24,446 nt of DNA from a virus: IMG/VR virus record IMGVR_UViG_3300036715_001582, positions 1-24,446 of that record. The stretch is one strand, 5' to 3'. The notes under the pieces are model-generated. The model saw nothing but the letters and a program-made list of their open reading frames with translations, did no database searches and was not told the origin of the DNA. Below are positions 1 to 6,763 of this stretch, piece after piece. Position 1 is the first letter of the stretch. Every line of letters starts with the position of its first letter. A program made the position numbers and the translations under genes.

Positions 1-304
1 CTAGCTTATCGAGGATTTCTCCGCTGACATATGGATTTTTAACTTGAACAATTTTATCGGAAGGGACTCCATATTTTTCCCAAACCAATTTCTTATCAGA
101 AAAATTTAATGGACTTGTTATAGGAACAACTTTATCGCTGGTTGAGATATATACGTTTTCTTTACCGAACTTGTTCACCAACCACTGATAGGTCTTGAAG
201 TGGTGCGGGCCGGGTGGCTGAAATCGGCCTGGATAAATAGCGATGATACGATGTCCAACCTGTTCTAAGTAAACCGCCTCAATAAGTTCAGAAATAAAGT
301 CCAT
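1..304 (-). CDS. HxGH-type nucleotidyltransferase, N-terminal part (runs off window)
   Basis: The first 101 codons of a gene whose 3' end is outside the window. Residues 20-40 (IIAIYPGRFQPPGPHHFKTY) match the N-terminal nucleotide-binding motif of the cytidylyltransferase/NMN-adenylyltransferase family. The usual HxGH is replaced by GPHH, a variant also seen in phage members as far as I recall. A second family-like block is VYISTSDKVVPITSPLNFSD, followed by KKLVWEKYGVPSDKIVQVKN. Such phage enzymes are thought to act in NAD metabolism or nucleotide transfer; the substrate cannot be told. The ATG at 304 is 12 bases after the previous stop and has a TATTTATA box in place of a Shine-Dalgarno sequence. 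Confidence 0.75.
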   Translation of the reverse strand, partial: MDFISELIEAVYLEQVGHRIIAIYPGRFQPPGPHHFKTYQWLVNKFGKENVYISTSDKVVPITSPLNFSDKKLVWEKYGVPSDKIVQVKNPYVSGEILDKL

Positions 305-307
305 GTT

Positions 308-315
308 TATAAATA
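308..315 (-). promoter_or_regulatory. TATTTATA box at the nucleotidyltransferase start
   Basis: The coding strand reads CTATTTATAAACATGG, so the box ends three bases before the ATG at 304. It is one of six such boxes at gene starts. No Shine-Dalgarno sequence is visible here. Confidence 0.45.
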
Positions 316-316
316 G

Positions 317-484
317 TTACTTGGAGTCAACAACTGGGGTTGTTTCGTCTTTCATAAACTTGATGAAGTTGTCAACTGATTGAATTGCCCCTTCAATCAT
401 AATGATGCGATTACGAGCTTCTTGTTGTTGAGCGAGATACGACTCTCTTACTTTTTGTAACTCTTGTAGTGTGATTTCTTTCAT
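317..484 (-). CDS. Small helical protein, function unknown
   Basis: A 55-residue gene. It starts ATG at 484 and ends TAA at 317. The protein begins MKEITLQELQKVRESYLAQQ and continues through RNRIIMIEGAIQSVDNFIKF to VVDSK. Heptad-like spacing of Leu/Ile and the many Gln/Glu/Arg residues suggest a two-helix coiled coil. I do not recognise a named family. No clear Shine-Dalgarno sequence is present; the upstream sequence is AT-rich (TATATATAACAA). It fits neatly between the fibre gene and the nucleotidyltransferase with short gaps (50 and 12 bases), which supports it as a real gene. Confidence 0.62.
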   Translation of the reverse strand: MKEITLQELQKVRESYLAQQQEARNRIIMIEGAIQSVDNFIKFMKDETTPVVDSK

Positions 485-534
485 TTGTTATATATACAAC
501 TTGATGGCTGATTTTAATCAAAATTTTGTTTTTA

Positions 535-969
535 TTACACACGCATATCCAATTGGATAGCATCTCCAGCTGTAATGATAATTGAACCATCTCGAATACA
601 TAGGGTATTCCAAGGTTCGCCTTGATGATTTTCTCCGGTGAAATCTGTGACGCTTCCCGAAGTTCCGTCGCAGTAAGTCCACGACATGATAATAGTTCCA
701 ACAATATCACGATCCAATTCATACATGTGGCAAGAAGGCCCGGGTGTAGGAGTAGGCGTGGGAGTAGGCGTATCGGTGGCTGGGAGTGGCGTTGGCGTTG
801 GTGTGGGGGTTGATGTCGGTGGAACAAAACCGGACGATCTAAAAAGGTATATTAAATCTGTTCCGGCTGTTTTATAATTTGTGTTATACGTAATTTGATA
901 TCCACCCGTGCTTGCTTCAAAATAATTAGAAATATCAATGCTGGAAATTCTTATTCCAACATCCGCTCT
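535..969 (-). pseudogene. Tail-fibre C-terminal part: Thr-Pro linker and Cys-containing domain, in the -1 frame
   Basis: This frame is open from just after a TAA at 970-972 to the TAA at 535 and has no ATG, GTG or TTG until the ATG at 726. It reads VGIRISSIDISNYFEASTGG, then a domain ending FRSSGFVPP, a Thr-Pro linker (740-810), and a C-terminal part GPSCHMYELDRDIVG ... SWTYCDGTSG ... LCIRDGSIIITAGDAIQL. This looks like the distal half of the fibre begun at 1265, displaced by one base. A single missing base between 953 and 969 would join them into a protein of about 240 residues. Translation from the internal ATG 726 would give 63 residues. Sequencing error, mutation and programmed -1 frameshifting all fit. 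Confidence 0.6.
740..810 (-). repeat. Thr-Pro codon repeat (linker)
   Basis: Runs of ACN-CCN codons on the minus strand give alternating Thr-Pro, interrupted by LPATD. On the plus strand this appears as a GGNGTN-rich stretch. Such linkers commonly separate fibre domains and are prone to length changes by slippage. Confidence 0.75.
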
Positions 970-1265
970 TTAGTTCCGGTTCTGGTGGCAAAAATAGAAG
1001 ATAAAGCCGTAGAGCTACTAGCAATTAACTGATTTGAAGACGATAGAGATTCTACCGAAGCAGTAAGAATCTGTAGGGATGCTGTGAAGAAATTGAACAA
1101 CCCAACGTTCACTGTATATGGAAGATTTACCCAAGCTGTAACTCCATCACCATACTTTACTCTTAGAAAATCTGTTTCAATTCCCTGTTCTCCAATTTTA
1201 AGTATTGGGTTTGCTGTTACCCACTGTGCTGCTGTTCCACGACGGACTTGAATTGTTTGAGACAT
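951..1265 (-). CDS. Tail-fibre N-terminal part with Mtd-like domain, frameshifted
   Basis: A 104-residue frame. Residues 4-50 (IQVRRGTAAQWVTANPILKI, then GIETDFLRVKYGDGVTAWVN) match the N-terminal domain of the phage major tropism determinant and many short tail fibres. That domain usually begins a longer receptor-binding protein. A Ser/Leu-rich, probably helical stretch follows, and the frame stops at 951 after ATRTGTKERMLE. Family members normally continue, and the continuation seems to lie in the -1 frame immediately downstream (969-535). The start ATG overlaps the previous stop (TAATG) and has a strong GGAGG nine bases upstream, the best ribosome-binding site in the window. It is real and well translated, but its length is in doubt. 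Confidence 0.75.
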   Translation of the reverse strand: MSQTIQVRRGTAAQWVTANPILKIGEQGIETDFLRVKYGDGVTAWVNLPYTVNVGLFNFFTASLQILTASVESLSSSNQLIASSSTALSSIFATRTGTKERMLE

Positions 1266-2869
1266 TATGGGGTTCCTCCATCAATGAGAACATCGCCGAC
1301 GACGGTTCCGACGATTTGCTCGGTAAAACCACTTGGATCAGTATGAAGATACGTTTTCATTGGTAAACAACATGGATAACTTAACGAATCGTAAATTTCT
1401 CCAACTAATTCAATTTTTTCATTTTGAAGTAGTGGTGTGTATGGAATTTCAACCGTAAATGAGTCTAATGCGTATTCGTTATCCATGTATGGTTTCAAAG
1501 AAACGTTAGCTATAGCAATCGTGTTTATATTTTTTGGAACAATGACGATGGTTCCAAACATTGTTCTAGTAGCTTTAAATTTATTATTGTAAGTTCCAGA
1601 ATATGTGGTAGCGGTGGTATTGTCTAAGATACCCAACAAAAACTTCTCAGTCGTTCCCTTTGTTGATGTGGTAATGAAATAAGCAATTAATTGATACTCC
1701 GACGTTGATGGCTTGCAATTTGTCCAATCAACCGAAAATTCATAGGTTGTATTTTTTAAGACCTTTATCGAATTGCTGTTCAAAGAACCCCCGTTATTGA
1801 CAACCTCTATCGAACTTGTATATGGAACCAGTAATGGATTATTAACAGAACAACTATAATAAGTTGAAGGGTCAACAGCGAAATTTGTAAATAGTTGGGA
1901 ATTTGTATACCAAGCTGAACCGGTTTGATACGTTGTTTGGATATAGGTTGAGCTTCTTCCAACCTCACCGCTATTTTCTTTGAAAATCAAATATGATGCT
2001 TCGCTTTCATTTGAAATACCGGATGTATTTAAAGTAATAGAGTCAATTAAGATGGATGGTGTGTGTGTAAAAGTTAAACCTGATGAAGCTAACCAATACG
2101 TTTGAGAGTGAACCGCTGAGAAAAATTTTCCACCGTTCTGAAAATCGTAGTTGGAGTCTGAAGTCATCAAAAGTTCATTTGGTTCCACATTACCAAAAGC
2201 AATACAAGTGGGAGTCTCGGATGTGTTGTAACTTTTCTTGAAAATGCGATACGTCGAGGGCTGAGAAGTAAACGAAAGATTGTTGAACGACAAAATAATA
2301 ATCGAACATAGTTTCGGAGAACTAATCAAATTTGCTGTTTCTATGCGTGCTGAGTGAACGATTTCAAACGTTCCGTTTGATACATTAGTTACTGTATAAC
2401 GTTCGATATTTTCAAAATAGGGAGAATCTTCATCCTTTATTCCCGTCTTTAAAGAAACGTTGGAAACGACTAGAGGCCTATCCAATTTTAAAACATCGGA
2501 GGTTAAGACCTCTTTAACTTTGGCTACAAAATCGGTGTTTGTCGTTCCGTCAAAAATTTGAGGCTTTCCGTCCGGGTCAGTATACGACAAAGAACTTAGA
2601 CTTAATTTTGAGAGTCGAATCACAGAACCGACCATCGATGAAGAAAATTCTGTTCCCGATTTACGGAATACTGAATATACAGGCTGTTCAAAGCTATCGG
2701 TTATTCTTGAACCGTGTGCCGGGATGGTTGCAGTTGAATAAAAGCTTCCAGAGTCAAGACGATTTCCGCACAGCGGACGGTGCATCGTCGCATGTATTTT
2801 ACCCGCTGCTGTTAGTTCAGGAGGGTTAAAAAAGCTGTTGGGAGATTGGTTTGTGACTAATTTTGCCAT
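1265..2869 (-). CDS. Virion structural protein, probable tail fibre or baseplate part
   Basis: A 534-residue, Ser/Thr/Asn-rich protein with many short beta strands. I recognise no named family. Visible blocks are YSVFRKSGTEFSSSMVGSVI near the N-terminus; a middle region (TYRIFKKSYNTSETPTCIAF, then EPNELLMTSDS and FFSAVHSQTYWLASS); and a C-terminal half that looks like a carbohydrate-binding-type beta-sandwich (NTTYEFSVDWTNCKPSTSEY, then ATRTMFGTIVIVPKNINTIA). The last 20 residues are Gly/Val-rich. It overlaps the next gene by one base (TAATG), next to an Mtd-like fibre start, so a fibre or host-contact role is likely. Composition matches the other virion proteins here. Its start codon is inside a strong hairpin. 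Confidence 0.7.
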   Translation of the reverse strand: MAKLVTNQSPNSFFNPPELTAAGKIHATMHRPLCGNRLDSGSFYSTATIPAHGSRITDSFEQPVYSVFRKSGTEFSSSMVGSVIRLSKLSLSSLSYTDPDGKPQIFDGTTNTDFVAKVKEVLTSDVLKLDRPLVVSNVSLKTGIKDEDSPYFENIERYTVTNVSNGTFEIVHSARIETANLISSPKLCSIIILSFNNLSFTSQPSTYRIFKKSYNTSETPTCIAFGNVEPNELLMTSDSNYDFQNGGKFFSAVHSQTYWLASSGLTFTHTPSILIDSITLNTSGISNESEASYLIFKENSGEVGRSSTYIQTTYQTGSAWYTNSQLFTNFAVDPSTYYSCSVNNPLLVPYTSSIEVVNNGGSLNSNSIKVLKNTTYEFSVDWTNCKPSTSEYQLIAYFITTSTKGTTEKFLLGILDNTTATTYSGTYNNKFKATRTMFGTIVIVPKNINTIAIANVSLKPYMDNEYALDSFTVEIPYTPLLQNEKIELVGEIYDSLSYPCCLPMKTYLHTDPSGFTEQIVGTVVGDVLIDGGTP

Positions 2870-2886
2870 AGTATATACTACTATGG
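2866..2886 (-). promoter_or_regulatory. Hairpin enclosing the start codon of the 534-residue gene
   Basis: CCATAGTA and TACTATGG form a perfect eight-base-pair stem with a five-base loop. The ATG at 2869 is inside the 3' arm. A transcript that includes the whole hairpin would hide the start codon. One that begins a few bases downstream of the TATTTATA box would lose part of the 5' arm and expose it. Confidence 0.55.
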
Positions 2887-2894
2887 TATAAATA
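2887..2894 (-). promoter_or_regulatory. TATTTATA box upstream of the 534-residue virion gene
   Basis: The coding strand reads GATATTTATACC. The box directly abuts the 5' arm of the start-codon hairpin. No Shine-Dalgarno sequence is present for the gene. Confidence 0.45.
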
Positions 2895-2907
2895 TCGTCT
2901 ACTTTGA

Positions 2908-2947
2908 GTTATCTATTCTGGAGAACCCATTCTCCTTGGTTATCTAT
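2908..2947 (-). terminator. Hairpin flanked by 9-base direct repeats after the small nuclease gene
   Basis: GGAGAA and TTCTCC form a perfect six-base-pair stem with a four-base loop (2920-2935), just after the nuclease stop. Two copies of ATAGATAAC (minus strand) flank it, at 2939-2947 and 2908-2916. There is no T-run, so it may be an mRNA-end or processing hairpin rather than a true terminator. The direct repeats could be a footprint of an insertion. Confidence 0.35.
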
Positions 2948-2948
2948 A

Positions 2949-3296
2949 TCAATACTCTTTTAATTCTCCAGACTTTTCATTATACCGCAAAAATTTGCAT
3001 TTTAACAAAAATTTTATATTGTCCATTCGTTTCACATCTTTTTGTCTCAACTCATTTCTTACATAATGTCTGGGTTCATCGTATTCTACCACAATATTTT
3101 TTGTTGGCTCGTAGTAATCAAGCGAATATCCAAACTCTGTCAAGACATGTTGAATTCCATTTTTTCCATAAAAAATTCCATTCCAACCAAACTCCATTTC
3201 CATTTTAGTAAAATATTCGGACTCGTTTTTACCAACGTTAGCTCCACCTTTTAACAAGGCTCGATTTAATGCAGACTTTAATTTTTTTCTTCCCAT
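2949..3296 (-). CDS. Small PD-(D/E)XK nuclease, Vsr/DUF559-like, probable homing endonuclease
   Basis: A 115-residue, Lys-rich and AT-rich protein. The second half reads FGYSLDYYEPTKNIVVEYDE, then PRHYVRNELRQKDVKRMDNI and CKFLRYNE. This is the D...ExD...H...D...R pattern of Vsr-like or DUF559-like endonuclease domains, and resembles the nuclease domain of the endonuclease at 12120-12962. The N-terminus (GRKKLKSALNRALLKGGANV) is basic. There are no zinc or NUMOD motifs, so it may be a minimal or trimmed homing endonuclease. The start at 3296 has a good Shine-Dalgarno sequence (AGAGG, six bases upstream). It lies directly behind the Rad50-like gene, a typical site for a mobile endonuclease. Activity cannot be judged from sequence. 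Confidence 0.68.
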   Translation of the reverse strand: MGRKKLKSALNRALLKGGANVGKNESEYFTKMEMEFGWNGIFYGKNGIQHVLTEFGYSLDYYEPTKNIVVEYDEPRHYVRNELRQKDVKRMDNIKFLLKCKFLRYNEKSGELKEY

Positions 3297-3333
3297 GTTT
3301 CCTCTTTATGTAATAACATATTAGTAACGACAA

Positions 3334-5901
3334 TCAAATATTTATGTAAGAAAATCCGTCTTTTTTTGTTATTTCTAACTGCTTTCCGACCATATCTCTC
3401 ATAACATCCAAGTGACTTATTATAATAACAAACTCAAAGGTTGTTTTCATGTAACTGAAAAAGGCGGCCATCATTGGCATATTTGAGGAATCTAATGCCG
3501 ACATCCCCTCATCAATCACCATAAAGTTAGACCTTGGAAGGTTGCTGACATTGGTAAGAGCAATACGAAGAGCCAAAGAAGCAATGAACTGTTCCATGCC
3601 CGAACAAAGTTCAAGTGGCCACTTTCTATCTTCGTAGTTGATATATACGTTGATATTTTTACCATCGGTTTCAATGGACATACCAAAATCAACTATCTGT
3701 GTGAGGATACTGTTCACTTCTGCTTCAATCTGAGGAACGACTTCCGAAATGATCTGATAAGGAATACCGTTTGTTCCGATTGCTTCTGAGTAGTAGGCAA
3801 AGGCCGCGGACTCATTTTCAAACAGTTCAATCTCTTCAATACGTGTCTTGATGAGCTGAATTTGGTCAGTCAAGGAAGTCTTCCTAGCAAAGTCCTTGAG
3901 GTAGGAGTCTTCGATTTTTTTCAACTGAATGGCTTGGTTCTTACTCTTCTGAGTTAGTTCATCAATGTTTTTCTGAACTACCTTGTTTGTTTCGACTATT
4001 TCTTTAGACTTTTCGTAGAGGTCGATGTCCGTGTCAATCTTTTGAATGCGAGCTGCTTCTTTTTCCAAGTTGGAAGTCGTCTGATTGACCTTGAGTTCTC
4101 GAGCAGACAAGTTGTTAGAGGCAATCGGAATCTCTCTAACCAAAGCGTCACGTTTAGTCAACATTTCGAGGAAAGGAATATACTTTTCTTCAATTGCCTT
4201 CATTTTAGCGATAGAGTCCAATAACTCAGTTGCCTTAAGCTTATCGGCTGCCAAACTCTCCTTGGTGGTAATAGCGTCCTTCACAAAAATGTTGTTGACA
4301 CAATAAGAACAGTTTGGGTCATACTCATGTTGAGCCAATCTTTCCAATTTCTTCATCTTTTCCTGAACCGCGGTCTTTAGTTTGTCCAACTCACGTTCTT
4401 TGCTGGTTAATAGTTCGGTATTCTTCGTCCCTTCGACATATTTTGTGTCAAGGTCGTGAACCGAAAACTCTTCAATAGCTTCCTTTGTCTTCTGAATCTT
4501 CTCCTTGAAGACGGTTATTTCTTGAGTGAGATTTTCAATGACTCCCTTGTATAGAACGGCTTGTTTCTCAAGCTTGGTTCTTTCTTCGACCAGTGAGGTG
4601 ATTGAAGTAGGGACATTCTCTAGCTTGACAATTTTCTTTTTCTCTTCGTCGGTTAAAATTATCGTCGTAGCCAATTCATCTTTTAATTCTTCCAGTTGAC
4701 GCTTTGTGTCAATGAGTTTTGAGGCTAAAACCTCATCTTCGATTGACATGTCTGCTTCTTTCTTAGTGCTATCATCTTTATTAAAGGCTCTAATCGCCGC
4801 GCCAATCTCCTTAATACGGTCAGACGCAACCACCGCCAGCTTTTCAAACAAAGTCAACCCAATGAACTGTGAGAGAAGTTCTTTACGTTCGGTTTGGCCT
4901 AAATCGATAAAAGAACCAGTGTTCTTCTGTAGAGATAGAGTAGTAAGAATAAAATCATCATATGTTCCCATATAATCACGAATGATTGCGTTTGTGCTGC
5001 GTCTAGCTTCATCGTTATGAGGAACTTTTTTATCGCCGTTCATTGAGTAAAAATCGACTTCAACTTTCACATTTCCCTTCTTGTCACGCAAACCCTTACG
5101 TTCAATAAAATAATCCACACCATTGATTTCGAAGTTAAACTTACAAGAAAATGACATCTTTTCAGAATTCATCACTTGAGAGGCTTTGAAGGTTCGTCCT
5201 GACTTATCGTAAATACAAAAGCTGAGAGCGTCCATCAAAGAAGACTTTCCGCTAGCGTTTGAAGCAAACACTCCATAAACATCATTGAGCTTTGTGAAGT
5301 CAATGACATTATCCTCACCGTAACTGAACATATTGGAAAATTCAAATTTCTTTGGCTTCCAACGAATGTTCTTACTCTGGTCATCCTTACTGAGACTTTC
5401 ATTTAATGTTTTGTTGATGCCAATGACATCTTCAATTGTAGAGTCGTCTATCTCAGGATACTTGTCTTTCAAGTAGCTAGTGATAAGAGTCGCTTGATAG
5501 TCAACATTACTGATTTGAGCTAAATTTGCAATGGTTTGGTTGTTGATTATTTTCGCAGAAGTGTCTCCGTCAACTCTGACATAAACGAGGTCGGTGATGT
5601 CACAAATCTTTCGAAGCTCTGTAACGATTTTCTTCACTTCGGTCGCCACACTTTCCTTACAGTTGACTCTCAATTTAGGCTTCGCTGGCATGTCCTTCAG
5701 GTCGGTGACTAATTGACCATCTACAATGTCAATACTATAATAACCATAGTCGTTTGGAACTTCTACGTGGAGATATTTTTTAGTGTCGATGTTCCAGACC
5801 GTATAGCCATGTCCAAGTAAATTTTCTCCGTGATTTTGTTGGATCGTGGACCCACTATATTTTATAATCGGTGACTTTTTTCTGAGTTTATAATACTTCA
5901 T
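3334..5901 (-). CDS. 46: Rad50/SbcC-like ATPase (gp46-like) with the Mre11 C-terminal part at its N-terminus
   Basis: An 855-residue SMC-family ATPase that drives DNA end resection with Mre11. Residues about 10-60 (SPIIKYSGSTIQQNHGENLL, then PNDYGYYSIDI) are the missing C-terminal part of the upstream Mre11-like protein, so this chain is a partial Mre11-Rad50 fusion. The ATPase proper starts at about 180 (WKPKKFEFSNMFSYGEDNVI) with Walker A ASNASGKSS at 213-221. Long coiled coils flank a zinc hook, C531-S-Y-C534. The signature motif CSGMEQFIASLALR (about 765), Walker B FMVIDEGMSALD (about 790) and the IIISHLD switch (about 827) are intact. The ATG at 5901 has no Shine-Dalgarno sequence, and in-frame stops lie just upstream. 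How this start is translated is unclear. Confidence 0.88.
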   Translation of the reverse strand: MKYYKLRKKSPIIKYSGSTIQQNHGENLLGHGYTVWNIDTKKYLHVEVPNDYGYYSIDIVDGQLVTDLKDMPAKPKLRVNCKESVATEVKKIVTELRKICDITDLVYVRVDGDTSAKIINNQTIANLAQISNVDYQATLITSYLKDKYPEIDDSTIEDVIGINKTLNESLSKDDQSKNIRWKPKKFEFSNMFSYGEDNVIDFTKLNDVYGVFASNASGKSSLMDALSFCIYDKSGRTFKASQVMNSEKMSFSCKFNFEINGVDYFIERKGLRDKKGNVKVEVDFYSMNGDKKVPHNDEARRSTNAIIRDYMGTYDDFILTTLSLQKNTGSFIDLGQTERKELLSQFIGLTLFEKLAVVASDRIKEIGAAIRAFNKDDSTKKEADMSIEDEVLASKLIDTKRQLEELKDELATTIILTDEEKKKIVKLENVPTSITSLVEERTKLEKQAVLYKGVIENLTQEITVFKEKIQKTKEAIEEFSVHDLDTKYVEGTKNTELLTSKERELDKLKTAVQEKMKKLERLAQHEYDPNCSYCVNNIFVKDAITTKESLAADKLKATELLDSIAKMKAIEEKYIPFLEMLTKRDALVREIPIASNNLSARELKVNQTTSNLEKEAARIQKIDTDIDLYEKSKEIVETNKVVQKNIDELTQKSKNQAIQLKKIEDSYLKDFARKTSLTDQIQLIKTRIEEIELFENESAAFAYYSEAIGTNGIPYQIISEVVPQIEAEVNSILTQIVDFGMSIETDGKNINVYINYEDRKWPLELCSGMEQFIASLALRIALTNVSNLPRSNFMVIDEGMSALDSSNMPMMAAFFSYMKTTFEFVIIISHLDVMRDMVGKQLEITKKDGFSYINI

Positions 5902-6121
5902 ATTGTTTTAGTTTATCAACGAACACGTTTTCAACAAACTCTGGACGTTTTCGGCATTCTTTCAAAGCTAATTGTGCATTTATTTTTTTGAGTTTGACTT
6001 ATAGTTTTTCCAAACATTCCATTCATCAAAATCACGGAATTTTGTCAAATTCTTCTATTATTTCCCATTCATTAAAATTTACATTTTCAATCTCATTTTC
6101 CGAAATAGTCTTTTCAATATT
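5902..6121 (-). other. Insertion-like segment that splits the Mre11-like gene
   Basis: Between the last Mre11-like codons (about 6121) and the next Mre11-like codons (about 5890) lie roughly 220 bases unrelated to Mre11. They include the odd C-terminus of the first frame and a 130-base gap. Three frames each hold a short protein-like fragment: NFNEWEIIEEFDKIP, DFDEWNVWKNYKSNSKK, and INAQLALKECRKRPEFVENV. They look like pieces of one reading frame broken by small indels. No intron core could be recognised by eye. A decayed mobile element or a short intron are both possible. Confidence 0.5.
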
Positions 6122-6760
6122 CATTATCTGCGGCAAGTGAATATCTCCCAACATCGCAATATCGTGTCCATCAAACAGAGCGGTTGTTATTACCTTATTT
6201 TGGATGTTATAACCAATTCCTGTTTTGGCTTCGTTGACAGCGCCGTGGAAAAGAGCCACCTTACAGTCAAACTTCAGCTTGATGCTCTTTACTACATTTT
6301 TCATTTCGATGTATTTAGTTACATCGTCAAAAATGCTCATGTTGTTGAACAGAACGTTTCCCGCTCCATACAACTTTGATTCCTTCAAGTAAAATAACTT
6401 ATCATGTGCCAAGTTATCTACGATAGGCGACAAACTATCCAAACGTGTTGCGTTGGTTAATAGACAATCGTGGTTACCAGCAATCAATATCGTCGGACGA
6501 ATATCGGCAATGTTTTTGAGAAACTCACTAGCTAATTGAACCGCTTCTGGGCTGAGGTCCACTTTTGAGTGCATCAAATCTCCAGCAACAACAATCAGCG
6601 TGTTCGGCGGAGTTTTCTTGACACCGGAATAAATTTTGTCAAACGCTTGACGATATTCGTCATGTCGTTTGGTGAGTCGAATGTGAATATCGGCGAGATG
6701 CACTACGCATTTAACTGTGTCGAAGCCGATGTCTAATCTCTCATAGGTATCAATTTCCAT
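6032..6760 (-). CDS. 47: Mre11/SbcD-like nuclease, N-terminal part (gp47-like), split gene
   Basis: Metallophosphoesterase half of the phage Mre11/Rad50 (gp47/gp46) complex, which resects DNA ends for recombination-dependent replication. In 242 residues it has all phosphoesterase motifs: D24 and H26 (LADIHIRL), D61 (VVAGDLMHSK), N96-H97-D98 (IAGNHD), H172 (ALFHGAVNE) and D206/H208 (MLGDIHLPQ). Right after the last motif the family-like sequence stops. The final 29 or so residues (NIEKTISENEIENVNFNEWE...) do not look like Mre11. The expected continuation (YSGSTIQQNHGE...) is found instead at the start of the next open frame, 130 bases away. The active site is therefore complete but the capping domain is missing from this polypeptide. 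Confidence 0.87.
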   Translation of the reverse strand: MEIDTYERLDIGFDTVKCVVHLADIHIRLTKRHDEYRQAFDKIYSGVKKTPPNTLIVVAGDLMHSKVDLSPEAVQLASEFLKNIADIRPTILIAGNHDCLLTNATRLDSLSPIVDNLAHDKLFYLKESKLYGAGNVLFNNMSIFDDVTKYIEMKNVVKSIKLKFDCKVALFHGAVNEAKTGIGYNIQNKVITTALFDGHDIAMLGDIHLPQIMNIEKTISENEIENVNFNEWEIIEEFDKIP

Positions 6761-6763
6761 AAT

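Noticed and set aside
490-535. Terminator between the fibre end and the 55-residue gene
   Set aside because: The AT-rich near-palindrome GATTTTAATC gives no stable stem and no following T-run in the right place.
411-827. Minus-strand 138-residue frame rich in His, Arg and Pro
   Set aside because: It runs in a different frame across both the fibre C-terminal part and the 55-residue gene; composition looks like a shadow.
686-877. Plus-strand frame with Gly-Val repeats
   Set aside because: It is the complement of the Thr-Pro linker codons on the minus strand and has no support of its own.
951-1265. Diversity-generating retroelement target (Mtd-like protein)
   Set aside because: The match is to the N-terminal fibre domain, not the variable C-type lectin domain. 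No template repeat or reverse transcriptase is in the window.
2887-2895. T4-type late promoter TATAAATA on the plus strand
   Set aside because: It would drive transcription away from every gene; no plus-strand gene follows. Kept only as a coding-strand TATTTAT element.
6032-6760. Intein in the Mre11-like gene
   Set aside because: The segment between the two Mre11 parts has in-frame stops and no intein start or end motifs (Cys/Ser, HN).
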